This document shows positions 22,901-31,967 of a stretch of DNA of 64,000 bases, piece by piece. Numbering within the stretch: the first letter of the stretch is position 1; each line of letters starts with the position of its first letter. This DNA is from Daphnia pulex (lineage: Eukaryota > Arthropoda > Branchiopoda > Diplostraca > Daphniidae): assembly GCF_021134715.1 (NCBI RefSeq), contig NC_060021.1, positions 558,001 through 622,000 on the forward strand, in the 5' to 3' direction. The position numbers and the translations under genes are program-made. Below the pieces are notes generated by a model that did not search any database, was not told where the DNA came from, and saw only the letters and a list, made by a program, of their open reading frames with translations.

Positions 22901-25900
22901 GACTCTTTTCTTGGCGATTGATAAATTGTTTGCTCCGCCGAGGTAATCGTCAACGTACAAACTTTCTTCCAGCTGTTGAATAGTTTCTGGAAAACGAGAC
23001 TTTAGTGATTTGAAATGTTTGTTAATTGTAACACGTAGGAGAAAGGGGCTAGAACTAAGGCCAAAGGGCACTCTCTTCCACTTGTAGGCAATAAGAGGCG
23101 ATCCAGCCACTGCTGGATCCCTGGGCCATAAAAACCTGATTGCTTCAGCATCTTCCGGCTGCAGGGCGATGTTTAGAAAGGCTTTTTCTATGTCGGCGAT
23201 CCAGGCAATCTCGTACTTTCTGAAGCGTAATAGCACTGATAGGAGATCGGGATTGAGATTTGGTCCGGTCTCCAACACGTCGTTCAGACTTGGTCCAAAT
23301 TTCGTTTTTGCTGCTCCGTCAAAGACGGGTCTGATTTTCGTCGTTGATTTGTCGCCTCTGAAGATCGGATGATGTGGGAGATAGGTGTGAAGTTCTTCGT
23401 AGTCCATGTTCGCCTCCTCGACGAATTTGCTGTCGATGAGCTTTTGGATTTCTGCGTGGTAATTCACCAAGTCTCCTGGATTTTTTCTCAATCTTGTTAT
23501 TGTGCTTTCCACTCTTCCGGTGGCCAACGGGAGATTTTTCTGAAGTCTCCACTTGTCAGTTGTCCAAGGGATCGGTGTACAGTATCTTCCATCTGGCCAT
23601 CTCGTTATTTTTTCGTCAAAGAAATCGAAGCGATCATCCGATTCCACTGCATCAGCGCCTTCAAGGTTCGCAAAATTTTCTATTTTCCAGAAAAGAGAAA
23701 GGTCGAAATTAGCAGCAACTTGTTCTTCCTTCTCAAACCATTTACTATCTTCTTCTCCGCTGGATCCGATTGGGGCATCTGAGAATGACGCTCCTATTGG
23801 CGTAGTTTGGGGACTGGCCGTTCCAGTCTCCTTTTCCATCGGAGTTTTGTTTGCTTGAGTTGAAAGGATTTTTCTTTTTTGGCTACTTGTCGCGAATGTT
23901 GACGTAATCTGTGGAATCGGGTAACTTGATGTTAAAATTAAATTTTGGATTACTTGAGTTCCTGTCTTCGATTTTGCTTCTTGAGATGGTCCAGCAATCA
24001 TTCTTCCGAGTTTCGTTTGAAACGCGCGCAATCCGCATGGACTCTGTATGGCGGCTTCATTCGACATGATCTGGAACATCTGGTCCATTCCGACTAAAAT
24101 TCCAATTGGCTGATCTTCGGTGTGTGCCATCTCGAATCTGTCGTCGGCCAATTTTTCGTTTTGGATCCAGAGGCTGTTTGCAAATTCGGATCCTACGTAC
24201 GGGCCGGTATCTGAAATGTGATCCGATTCTAAAGCCATTAGTGTAACTTTTGGGGCGCCTTGCCAGGTGCCCCTTACTTGCATTTCGACGTTTTTTGTCA
24301 TTTCGGGCTTGTTGGGTTCCTTTTTCTTAAACACTCTTGTGCTGATGTTTTCCACCGCTACTGTCTTCATGTTAAGTTGCGATGAGAGTGATTTCAGCAC
24401 CCAAGAACGATGACTTCCGTCGTCTGCAAATAAAATCGCTCTTGTTTCGTTACCGTTTTGGCCGCTGATGATGACTGTTGCCGTTTTCAGCATCAATTGT
24501 CCAAAGCTGCTTGCACAGGCTGTGGTTGTCAAAGTTGGATCGCTGGCCACGATTATTGCTGCTGTTGTGGGATTGGTGACTCTGACGTCTCCTTTGTCGC
24601 AGAGAGCGGTGTGGTGCCTCCCTCCGCACTTGTTGCAGTTCCGGGCGGATGTGCAATCCTTCAGCGCGTGTTTGTCTCCAAAACAGTTGACGCACCTTTT
24701 CAAATCAAAGATTATCTTTTTCCTTTCCGTCAGCCCTTTCGGACATTTTGTCGGCCAGTGAATTTGGCTGCAGAAGATGCAGGGCCTTTCGCACACAATC
24801 CAACTTGGGTTAAATTTAACGTTTTTATTTTTTAAGGCGGATTTAACCTGAGGAGCTGGACTTGCTTTGGCTCCTACTGCCAATTGTGATGCTGTTGCCG
24901 GCTGTGGATTTGCCGGTTTGGGCTGTTTAGGAGCTGGAGACGATTTCTCCTTTTCCACACCTTTGATTCGGTTGAACCTTTCGGCCGCGTCGATTTGATC
25001 TCCAATGAATTTGATGACCATCTCGATGTCCGTTGATTTGTTTGTTGGCGATTTTGCCCATTCTTGTTGGAGCCTGGTAGGAATTAATTTGATTAATCTT
25101 GCTCCGAGGAGTCCGCCAAAGGAACTTGTGGGGACTCCTAACGTTTCCAACGCGCTAATGTGCGATTGGAGATTCAGCTGGAAGCTCCTCAGAGCTGGAA
25201 CGTCGTTCCCGTCCTTTACGGGCTGCAAGGCATCCAGTTTCTCAATGTGCGCGTCGATTAGAACGTCCGTCTTCCCGTACATCCTTTTCAGTTCGTCGAT
25301 TGCGACTTGGTAATTCGCATCTGTTAATTCAAGATTGTTAACCAACAGGTACGCCTCACCTTTAAGATATTCCTTGAGGTAATCGAATTTTTGGACGTTT
25401 GAAAGAGATGAAGAGTGGACAGCTGCGTTAAAGGATTCCCAGAATTGGGTCCATTCCAGTACGTCTCCTTTGAAGTGCTTAATTTGTCGCTGCGGCAATC
25501 GTATCGACTGTACGGCTGAAGCTGGGGCTGGTGCTGCCGTCACGTTGATTACTGGCGCGGGAGGTGCCGGAATGGCCGCCATGATTTGGGCAATAATTTG
25601 CGCCATCTGTGCTTGACTTGTTGCTGGATTTGCTGCTTGATTTGCTGCTTGATTTGCCGCTTGATTTGCTGCTTGGCTTGTTGCCTGTTGTTGGAAGAGC
25701 GCTAACAATCGTTTGTCTCTGTCCTCTTCTTTCTTTGCCTCTTGCTTTTCTTTCACGTCGTCCAACCATTCTTGCTTCTTCTGCTTGATGATTGATCTTG
25801 CTCCAGACACTTCATCTTGAACTTGGAGAAAGGTGTCCAGATCCCCATCAATCTCCTCCTGCGCGGCCTTGGTCGCTATTAATTTCTCCTTGATTTCTTT

Positions 25901-26071
25901 TGTTGCGCTTTGGTAGCTTTCGAAGAGACTTTTCAATCTTGTTTCTAAGGTTTCTAGTTCTTTAACATCTTCTTGGGCCATTACTTGATTTGCAAATCCG
26001 TTGATCCGGGTTATTGCTCTTGTTATGTGGCCTTTGGTGGCTGACCTTGTGTTTTTCATTGACTGAACCAT
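19856..26071 (-). CDS. BEL/Pao gag-pol polyprotein
   Basis: Single 2071-codon ORF without stops. Residues 1-120 form a charged helical gag start. A tandem NQAA repeat lies near residue 130. The Pao/DUF1759 gag region spans about 190-345. Two CCHC-type knuckles (CVNCFGDKHALKDC, CNKCGGRHHTALC) lie near 457-492. The aspartic protease has FADDGSHRSWV near 547. Reverse transcriptase has YVDDYLGG near 1037. RNase H has FGDASEAAYGA near 1220. Integrase has HESLLHAG near 1566, then catalytic D (GVDFAGPL), D (YSDNAQ) and E (GFWERM) at about 1615, 1741 and 1791, and a DUF5641-type tail. Oddities: after VKGRQ about 20 residues holding the CxxC half of the integrase zinc finger are absent, and an acidic/basic insert of about 70 residues follows the first catalytic Asp. 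The C-terminus is encoded inside the 3' LTR. Confidence 0.93.
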   Translation of the reverse strand: MVQSMKNTRSATKGHITRAITRINGFANQVMAQEDVKELETLETRLKSLFESYQSATKEIKEKLIATKAAQEEIDGDLDTFLQVQDEVSGARSIIKQKKQEWLDDVKEKQEAKKEEDRDKRLLALFQQQATSQAANQAANQAANQAANPATSQAQMAQIIAQIMAAIPAPPAPVINVTAAPAPASAVQSIRLPQRQIKHFKGDVLEWTQFWESFNAAVHSSSLSNVQKFDYLKEYLKGEAYLLVNNLELTDANYQVAIDELKRMYGKTDVLIDAHIEKLDALQPVKDGNDVPALRSFQLNLQSHISALETLGVPTSSFGGLLGARLIKLIPTRLQQEWAKSPTNKSTDIEMVIKFIGDQIDAAERFNRIKGVEKEKSSPAPKQPKPANPQPATASQLAVGAKASPAPQVKSALKNKNVKFNPSWIVCERPCIFCSQIHWPTKCPKGLTERKKIIFDLKRCVNCFGDKHALKDCTSARNCNKCGGRHHTALCDKGDVRVTNPTTAAIIVASDPTLTTTACASSFGQLMLKTATVIISGQNGNETRAILFADDGSHRSWVLKSLSSQLNMKTVAVENISTRVFKKKEPNKPEMTKNVEMQVRGTWQGAPKVTLMALESDHISDTGPYVGSEFANSLWIQNEKLADDRFEMAHTEDQPIGILVGMDQMFQIMSNEAAIQSPCGLRAFQTKLGRMIAGPSQEAKSKTGTQVIQNLILTSSYPIPQITSTFATSSQKRKILSTQANKTPMEKETGTASPQTTPIGASFSDAPIGSSGEEDSKWFEKEEQVAANFDLSLFWKIENFANLEGADAVESDDRFDFFDEKITRWPDGRYCTPIPWTTDKWRLQKNLPLATGRVESTITRLRKNPGDLVNYHAEIQKLIDSKFVEEANMDYEELHTYLPHHPIFRGDKSTTKIRPVFDGAAKTKFGPSLNDVLETGPNLNPDLLSVLLRFRKYEIAWIADIEKAFLNIALQPEDAEAIRFLWPRDPAVAGSPLIAYKWKRVPFGLSSSPFLLRVTINKHFKSLKSRFPETIQQLEESLYVDDYLGGANNLSIAKKRVDETDEIFSDAQLNMRSWATNNEDLKQHLKEKGLSNQVVGLLSPALDGQQKVLGIRWDTGSDSFKFNPASIIQAVEEVGSEITKRKILSISARIFDPIGFLSPTVLLLKIIYQKLWEKEIGWDQAAPADIQKSWKIVMTGLADFTELQIPRWIGLSEKVTSHEIHVFGDASEAAYGAVAYARLQKGQEDPLIILLASKTRVAPLPKKKVTLPRLELLSSLLAVRLGEVVKNAMQVQYWRTIYWSDSLVALGWIRGEPNKWKPFVRNQVETIRKFSQPEWWRHCPGLQNPADLASRGAPAPTLVTSTLWWNGPIWLKGEETEWPDSPNDQIPQTIQSEMESEARSTTVSTTAAIAIPTASVDWNLDKISTWNRLLRRTAWVSRFLSRSQKKLRPPGPERMESIKAIGPDGKGSGKVIRITRLSREELDEAELTIYRQLQRERYPKAFESLQLDNTIQPKEKIAALFPIWDARDRLVRIHGRVSLALRDRNIDPPILLPASHIVITFLITDKHESLLHAGAKVTLSELKEKFWIVKGRQQELAAPLPLNRLKHAQSFHVTGVDFAGPLLYKPAQRRKKRKAPPSVQDPTPADDPTEERIEEPPAEGDAPIEALIVGEEDSVEEDVEIQDILITTTKAKKTNHLKSYVCLFTCAVTRAVHLELLPDMTARSFLLAFRKFAARRGPVSVMYSDNAQTFRCVDRFLRTIHADPIIQDFLASRKTLWIFSASLAPWWGGFWERMVRSVKDLLRRSNGRACLDYMELEASLAEIESVINARPLSYIGEGADDPLPITPNQFLNNRRSTRADPEPAVNLLDPTSTSIVLQEMDKNRREYVADICARFVDDYLLQLDNFHSKGKSGRKIRLGEVVVIHDEHSKRLMWSTGVVKELIPSRDGLIRSVMLKIPNGNLINRAIQCLHPIELREDLAEDVEIGNPEPIQEPEEDPNPTLPEPEIDLAIGDAMPAPEEPEDVVEDVEPDATGSGGECVRNIPFQQTTTRSGRRTTTPAHLRDYCLGGPR
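19956..19969 (-). other. Polypurine tract of the BEL/Pao element
   Basis: On the minus strand TCTGGTGGGGAGTG abuts the 3' LTR. A G-rich purine run at this position is where plus-strand DNA synthesis is primed in LTR elements. Confidence 0.7.
25610..25692 (-). repeat. 12-base tandem repeat within gag (NQAA repeats)
   Basis: A TTGCTGCTTGAT-type unit is repeated about five times with few changes and encodes four NQAA units plus flanking SQAA/NPAT. The region is Ala/Gln-rich and likely a flexible linker between the gag helices and the DUF1759-like region. Confidence 0.8.
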
Positions 26072-26374
26072 TCTTCCTGGTTGTGTAGCTCTTCAAGAGC
26101 TGTTGACTGGGGAAAAGGAGATGAAATAGAGAATTAATTTAATTTTTTTTTTTTTTTCGATCACTTATCGACTGATTTGCCCGTTTCCTTTTCCTGTTTT
26201 CCTTGGGGTTTCGTGGAACGGATGAGTTTCCGTTTTTTGTTTCCACTTTGTTTGAAATCCCTTGGATGTATCTGAAAAAGAATCGATTTAAATTTGGAGC
26301 TAGGGTAATACCCAGGCTCCTGCAAAAATCCGGGCTGGATGACTCAATTAAGTGAATCTGGTTTTTTTCTGTTG

Positions 26375-26580
26375 TTGGTGGCGCCACTTGCGGCGTGCCA
26401 CTACACTTTGCGAGAGAGGAAATAAAGTTTTTTTTTTTTTGGTGGCGCCCCTTGCGGCGTGCCACTACACTGAGCGTGAGCGAGAAATAATTTTTTTTTT
26501 TTTTTTTTTTTTTGTTGGTGGCGCCCCTTGCGGCGTGCCACTACAGTGAGCGTGAGAGAGAAATAGTTTTTTTTTTTTTC
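26375..26580 (-). repeat. Three tandem ~68-bp leader repeats with GGTGGCGCC hairpins and poly-T spacers
   Basis: Units at about 26375-26440, 26441-26514 and 26515-26580 share GGTGGCGCC(C/A)CTTGCGGCG, then TGCCACTACA, then GAG-rich sequence, then a T tract (up to 24 T). Within each unit GTGGCGCC can pair with the downstream GGCGTGCCAC, a stem-loop. They lie in the untranslated leader between primer-binding site and gag ATG. Confidence 0.85.
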
Positions 26581-27169
26581 GTTTGGATGCACCGATGTTT
26601 CGGGATCCTATGTAAGAGGGTTTTTTTTCTTTTTTTTTTTAAGGAAGGACAGATGGACAGAGAATATTCATTCAATAATTGTATTTAGCGGTTGTTTTGG
26701 AGACCTTTCGGCTCCTCTGTGAATGTTGAGAGAAAGAGAAAGATTATTTCTGACTCGATACCATCAGCAAGCGAAGAATGGATACGGGAGGACACACGTG
26801 CAATGAAAAGAGGAGACGAAATCCCAGTAGTTTAGCCCAGGCCGATCTATGGGCCAGAGGTTGGGACGGCGTGTTCAATGGCCGCCCCCTCAGGCTAGCC
26901 CGACAACGAAAGGCACAAAAAAGTCGAAAGAAAAAAAATGGAATTTTTGGGCATAGGTTCCCCCCTTTTCTACGTCTTTTTTGTTTTTACAATTTAGTAG
27001 TTTTAGTTTGGGCAGATTTTAACCACCCAACAACAAAAGAAAGAAACAAAGATAAACGTTTGGGGGGTCTAGAATTGTGTAGCCCCAACCGGCTTCACAA
27101 TTTTGAGTTTTGAGTGAGTTGATTTGAGTGATTTGAGAGGGAGGACACGGTTATGCACTGGGTTAAAAA
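26581..27169 (-). other. BEL/Pao untranslated leader, remaining part
   Basis: About 590 bases between the primer-binding site and the tandem repeats, with no ORF in frame with gag. Such leaders usually carry packaging and translation-control signals. Nothing more specific is visible. Confidence 0.5.
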
Positions 27170-27184
27170 CCGTTCGAAGGACCA
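27170..27184 (-). other. Primer-binding site (tRNA-primed) of the BEL/Pao element
   Basis: Directly after the 5' LTR the minus strand reads TGGTCCTTCGAACGG. Its complement ends in CCA and includes GTTCGA, the T-loop core of tRNAs, as expected for the 3' end of a primer tRNA. Which tRNA cannot be named from sequence alone. Confidence 0.8.
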
Positions 27185-27475
27185 TGTAGAAAATGTAATA
27201 GGGATGTTCGGCGTGTCGGGCCGTTTACTTACAGTTTCCAAGTTGAATAAATTAGACACGAACAAAACCGTGTCTTTTACCTCTCGTCTATTTTAACACA
27301 CTGAATATTGTACAGTAAATTGGGGGGGGAATAAACAATAGGGGGTAGGGTAACAACGACTGAATTTGGGGCCACCTATCGGGGGCCCCCAAGGCAATAG
27401 TCGCGTAGGTGCGCCGGTGTTGTTGTGCGGCGTCCTGATCTCGTCGTCGTCTGTTGGAATGGAATATTCCTAACA
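27185..27475 (-). repeat. 5' LTR of the BEL/Pao element
   Basis: 291 bp identical to 19665-19955. It holds the stop codon (27376) that terminates the host reading frame entering from 27476. Confidence 0.95.
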
Positions 27476-28272
27476 TGTACTGTCACTGAACCTTGATAGT
27501 GGGGATTGATGAACAGTCGATTGATACTATTGTTTCTATCATAATCCATGAATTGGGGATGATTGACTAAGTGATGATCTTTAATGGGGAATCTTTGAAA
27601 TCTTTGTGCTGGGAAACCATGATGAAAATCTTGAACGAATAATGGCTCACATCCAATCTGCATTGAATGTCTTGAAAACCCACTGCGAGCTCCATGGTAG
27701 TCCATCATTGATGGAGCTCTTCCTATCAGAGGTCTATTTGGACCATCAAAATGTGGTCTTTGATGATGAAATCCTGGAGACGTCATCCTGGAAGGAGGTG
27801 CATTACGCATCTGAACAGGGATAGGGAAATTTGGTTGGCGTTTGAAGTTGAAATTTTTGAAGGAACTGGCAGGCTGTCCACTCCTGACGCTAACATTTTT
27901 ATGGGGGCTTTGAGTCGGAGCACTGTCAACAGTACCAGTTTTCTGACTGGTTGAGCATGTTTCAAGTCCTTGATTGGGTTGTGCTGACGTGTTCTTTTTC
28001 AACTCCTTGGAGGCTTCTTGTCGATTTGTGGATACTTCTTCGTATTCAATAATATCTTCATTGAGTCCCAGATCTAAAATATCCTCCTCAACTTCAGGGG
28101 CTTCGTATTCAATGTCGGAAAGGTTTTGTTCACTCTCATAGGCGAATCCATGTTTGCTCTCTGTTATTTCATTATCCTCGAGAAGCCGTTCTTCTTCTTC
28201 CTCAGCGATATCGTATTCGCTGTTCCAGTTTCCCATTTCCAGTACGTCTTTTTCCTCTAGCTGATCCTCCAT
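27376..28272 (-). CDS. RBM33-like protein, N-terminal half, now ending in an LTR-encoded tail
   Basis: The exon starts at 28273 (acceptor gttgtag just upstream, so a 5' UTR intron exists) with ATG at 28272. The first 90 residues are strongly acidic (EEEEERLLEDNE, IEYEAPEVEEDIL). The rest is a Ser/Pro/His/Phe/Arg-rich low-complexity region. Host coding runs to 27476 (265 codons plus 2 bases). It then enters the 5' LTR and reads HVRNIPFQQ and further LTR-encoded residues to a stop at 27376, giving a 298-aa chimeric product. The coiled coil and RRM of the intact gene are lost. A truncated acidic protein could still be made from this allele. Function in RNA processing is inferred from the RBM33-like architecture of the whole gene. 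Confidence 0.7.
   Translation of the reverse strand: MEDQLEEKDVLEMGNWNSEYDIAEEEEERLLEDNEITESKHGFAYESEQNLSDIEYEAPEVEEDILDLGLNEDIIEYEEVSTNRQEASKELKKNTSAQPNQGLETCSTSQKTGTVDSAPTQSPHKNVSVRSGQPASSFKNFNFKRQPNFPIPVQMRNAPPSRMTSPGFHHQRPHFDGPNRPLIGRAPSMMDYHGARSGFSRHSMQIGCEPLFVQDFHHGFPAQRFQRFPIKDHHLVNHPQFMDYDRNNSINRLFINPHYQGSVTVHVRNIPFQQTTTRSGRRTTTPAHLRDYCLGGPR
27476..27480. repeat. Target-site duplication (right copy), TGTAC
   Basis: Exact copy of 19660-19664. Counting it once restores the host codons GTA CAG across the insertion site. Confidence 0.92.
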
Positions 28273-28273
28273 T

Positions 28274-29529
28274 CTACAACACAAAAATGTTTTCATTCAA
28301 CACACAATAAACGGATGGACGTTCGATTTGTTACCTTATTTAAAAGTGAAATATGAACTTTAGAAGGAAGTACTGGAACAAATAATGCAGAAACTATACC
28401 AAATTGTAAACTAAAAGTGTCACATAAGAAAAATGTAGCAAGATTTCTATGATATACAAGCCATTTTTTAGCGATTGAAAAATGAAACACCATACACATA
28501 GAAGGATAGTAAACAGTGGGAAGGAGCTATGGGTAAATGGAGGGAAATGTGGTGTGGAAAGATCTTTATGCTTTATTTTGTTTTGTGTTTTATTTTTAAT
28601 GTTATCTAATTAGGTTGTATTCTTGTAGCCCTACCTGTTTCCAGTTTTCAAGGGATTAGAGGTAACACGCAGAATTTTTGCGGCAAAGTCTTCAAGAAAC
28701 AAAAATACAAAATGAGCTTAGCTTATTACATCATACACCTAATTTGTGGGAGCCAGGTTGCTTAAAAATGTGAAAAAAACTCAACGCGTTATTTTTTTTT
28801 GTATCATCACCTTCTTAACCAAGATTTTTCTGCTTTATTAAGAAATATTTCCGTTGTGGCTTCTATGGATAGTTTATTATTATTAACATTAAATTATTCA
28901 TGCCTAGTCACTAGATGCCATCGTCTGGCCATTGTGTAGACAACAAAATGACTAGGACACGCACGACGAGAATCAAGATATGCAAATTTGTATGTTATCA
29001 GAGTCGAAATAGAAGAATCTTTAAATTAACACTTTACTTACAACGCACCAGAAAAATTTCACTAATAGTCATAGGAATAATAAAAATCTTTGTTATTTTT
29101 CTGTGCCACTCAGTGCTCTTCTAACTCTTATTCTTGCCGCCAGCCTCCACATATTTTTTCATAACCTTTCACTTTATCGTTTTCAATTATACGCACGACT
29201 ATTCCTGCAGAAAAAAAAAATAGATTTTTCGAGGATTTGCATATTCCAAAACTAGTCATTGAGTTCCTATTCCTATTAATGGGGTAGAAAAGTAAAAGTT
29301 TTGCTTTAATAAATAATGCCGCTCCCACACCTGGGTACGGCAATAAATAATTAAAGTGAGTTACGTAAACGAGGTGAAGCATTTATTTACGATGTTATGA
29401 AACATTATCGTTTGAAATTATTAATTGCACAGATATTTACAATGTCGTTTTTCAGCGTAAAGCACGTATGAAACAAAGATGTGCTAAATGGTAAGCTAGT
29501 TATCAGGAAAGGTAATAAAATTAGAATAT
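28274..29529. other. Intergenic: RBM33-like promoter/5' UTR and gbb 3' flank
   Basis: No coding exon recognised. TTTATT at 29382-29387 is an AATAAA signal on the minus strand, about 145 bases after the gbb stop, and probably ends that transcript. Confidence 0.5.
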
Positions 29530-31253
29530 TCAGTGGCAACCGCAAGATTTCACGACCATATTGCGATATTTCTTTAAAATGACATTGGAATTGTCATCGA
29601 AATAAAGTACCGAGATTGAGGACAGTTTGATCGGTGCGCAACAAGGCTTGGGAACACGATACGGATTCATTAAATGAACAAGCGTTTGAACAATGGCATG
29701 ATTTGAAGCGTTCATGTGCGCGTTCAATGGAAACGAACACTCTCCATTGCAATAAGAAGCAGCATATCCATCGGGAGCAATAATCCAATCCTGGCAAGAA
29801 AAACGTTATTAAATTTAACTGATAGCCCACATGGGAACACAATAAAGCTATTTTATTTAATTATTTTAGCCGGTAATGCTTCGAAATGGTTAATAATTAA
29901 TTATCGCCACCTTAAACATCTAGTTTTGTGAACTGGTTTAAAATAGTTACCTGCCATCCCAAATCACGGAAACTGACGTAGAGATTCTTTTTTTGACAGC
30001 TACGCCTCGATAGTCTGGCATCTAAATCTAGTATGGTCAATTAAAATCACAGTTGAAAATTTATTTATCTACATCTAGTTTAACATTACCTGCATATGGA
30101 TTCCAACCTCCAAACTCTTCGTTATCTTTGCTGCGCTTTTTATTATTGTTTGGAGTTTGCCTTCTGATTCGGCTACTTCTCTTTGGAACTTCATCGTTTT
30201 CAAAATCTTCATCGTCAATTAGTTCTTTGGGAGGAACTGGCAATTGTTGGCCAAGCTGCTTTTGGGTTGAAGGCATCGACGATCGAAAAAATGCTACCAT
30301 AAAAGGTTGAAGTTTGTCATTGCCATGAGACCCAACTAGTCCAACTTCCCTGGCAGAAATTTGTTTGCCTATAAAATAATTGTCATGAAATACTAGTTTA
30401 GCATAAAATATTTAAATTATCAACAACCTGAAGTAGATAAACGACACACCAATTGAAGCCCGAAATTTTCTTCAGGATTCACTAGCCATTTCTGAAGAGG
30501 CACAGACACATTGACTGCTACCCAACCTTCTTGATGGCTGTCAATTTCCATTGAATCAATGTAGATCAATGAATCTTCCAGTCCAATTTCATACACAGTA
30601 ATAGAAAAATTTTGGCTTTTTCCTTCAGTTTCTTCTTCATCTGCTTTTTCAGTAGTATTCATATTTTCTTGAACCATTGTTAAGTTGATGTATAATCTTA
30701 GTTCAGCAGATATCACTGTTGTTTGTGCTGGAACTTCCGAAAGATCAAACCAAAATCTGCCAAAACTGTGGTGATGTCTTATTCCATGTAAGTGCTGTCC
30801 TGTTGGGAAAATACTATGTAATTAATTCAAAAATTATGTATAAATTGTAATTTGTCTGTTACCTCTGTTAACAAAGCTCATAATAATATCAGCTTCATCC
30901 ATAGAGTGTACATCTGAATCGGAAACATTAAATTCCCTTTCAATCAGATCGGGAGTCAGTTTAAGTTCTCCTGAATCTTCTTCCGTAAGAGATTGGTACA
31001 CATCAATAAGAAATCGAGGTGCAGAGCTAAGGCCATCATCCACCTCAAGTTTCTTTTTGGATGGTAGCATCAAAACGGGTCGAGGACGATGCTCTAAACC
31101 CAAGAGATGCAGTATTTCACTCTGCATTTCTTTTTTCTCACGTTTGTTCAAATGCTTGTGAACCACTGTTTGATCGACGCCATTGTCATAGTAAAAACCA
31201 GACAATGCAGTACACGAAGCAACGAAAAGAAAGGCAAAAACGAAATCCTTCAT
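29530..31253 (-). CDS. gbb: BMP ligand of the BMP5-8 / glass bottom boat (60A) class
   Basis: Five exons: 31253-30863, 30799-30428, 30368-30090, 30021-29951 and 29790-29530, giving about 457 aa. A signal peptide ([18 protein letters not shown]) precedes a TGF-beta propeptide. The start [12 protein letters not shown] and [17 protein letters not shown] is the motif typical of BMP5-8/gbb. A furin-type site RIRR lies near residue 325. The mature cystine-knot domain has all seven cysteines: [41 protein letters not shown] and the terminal KSCGCH. It is a secreted dimeric ligand of BMP receptors. The downstream Met was chosen because it opens directly into the signal peptide; an in-frame Met further upstream would add about 17 residues. 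Divergent from ERGIC3. Confidence 0.92.
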
Positions 31254-31967
31254 TATTAAATCATGCAGGTAACCGATTGAACAAAAAAGCGACGAGCAAG
31301 ACAAAGCCTAATGCCGCACAGAAAGACAACTGCACATAACTGAGACGTGAAGACGAACCCAGGTTTTTGGAATTCAAATAGCCTCCAGGTATCATTAGGC
31401 AGTTGCCATTTTATTAGTCACATCATTACAATATTATAAAAATGCACAGTGTTGATTGAATGATTGAACGCTGAAGATTAAATTTTTAATAAAACGAAAT
31501 GTACAGTAAAATAACCCGTATGAAGTAATTCGAATTTTACAAAAATGTTGTTTTTGAAAGAGTCAAATAGACAAACATAGATGGGAATCTTGGGATGGGA
31601 TCGTGAAGCAGTTGCGACTTGCGACGTTGTACGCTACTGCAGTACAAGTGAACACATCTACAATGGGAGCCTTAAATTTTTGCAAATCAAATTTTGCTAC
31701 TTGTGTCAATTTACTAGGTGTTGTTTTTATTTTATTTCATTGTAGTTGAATGAAAATTGTATGATAAAAACTTATCGAGTTAAGAATTGTAATCCAAGGT
31801 GGCGCAAAAATCCATCTTGGTCTCCTATCTAACATTATCTGAACATCGAGACTCAAGAAGTGATCAACACAGCTGTCAAAATAACCCCACAATATTATAC
31901 ATACATTAGTGTTTTGTGAAGTCCCAGTTTATATAAATTCAACACACCAACATAGATAGCATAAAAG
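31254..31967. promoter_or_regulatory. Bidirectional promoter region between gbb and ERGIC3
   Basis: 714 bases separate the two divergent ATGs. The region holds AGGTGGCGC at 31797-31805, similar to the CTCF core, and TATATAAAT about 30 bases before the ERGIC3 ATG. The latter is too close to be a normal TATA box unless the leader is tiny. No coding sequence. Confidence 0.45.

Larger units (their letters stand above)
19665..27475 (-). mobile_element. Complete BEL/Pao LTR retrotransposon, minus strand, inserted in a coding exon
   Basis: 7811 bp bounded by identical 291-bp LTRs (TGT...ACA ends) and 5-bp TGTAC target duplications. Transcription order is minus: 5' LTR 27475-27185, primer-binding site directly after it, a leader of about 1.1 kb with three tandem hairpin repeats, one gag-pol ORF 26071-19856, a purine-rich tract, then 3' LTR 19955-19665. 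Domain order gag, protease, reverse transcriptase, RNase H, integrase plus YVDD and the Pao-type protease/gag region place it in BEL/Pao rather than Ty3 or Ty1. No envelope frame is present. LTR identity and the uninterrupted ORF imply very recent insertion. It lies in the same orientation as the host gene and splits its exon after host codon 265. Confidence 0.95.

Noticed and set aside
26352-26592. Short open frames through the leader repeats of the retrotransposon
   Set aside because: They are poly-T/poly-A translations (FFFF, KKKK) created by the repeat units, not genes.
27606-27824. Plus-strand open frame over the RBM33-like exon
   Set aside because: It is the reverse shadow of the minus-strand coding exon and has no domain or splice support.
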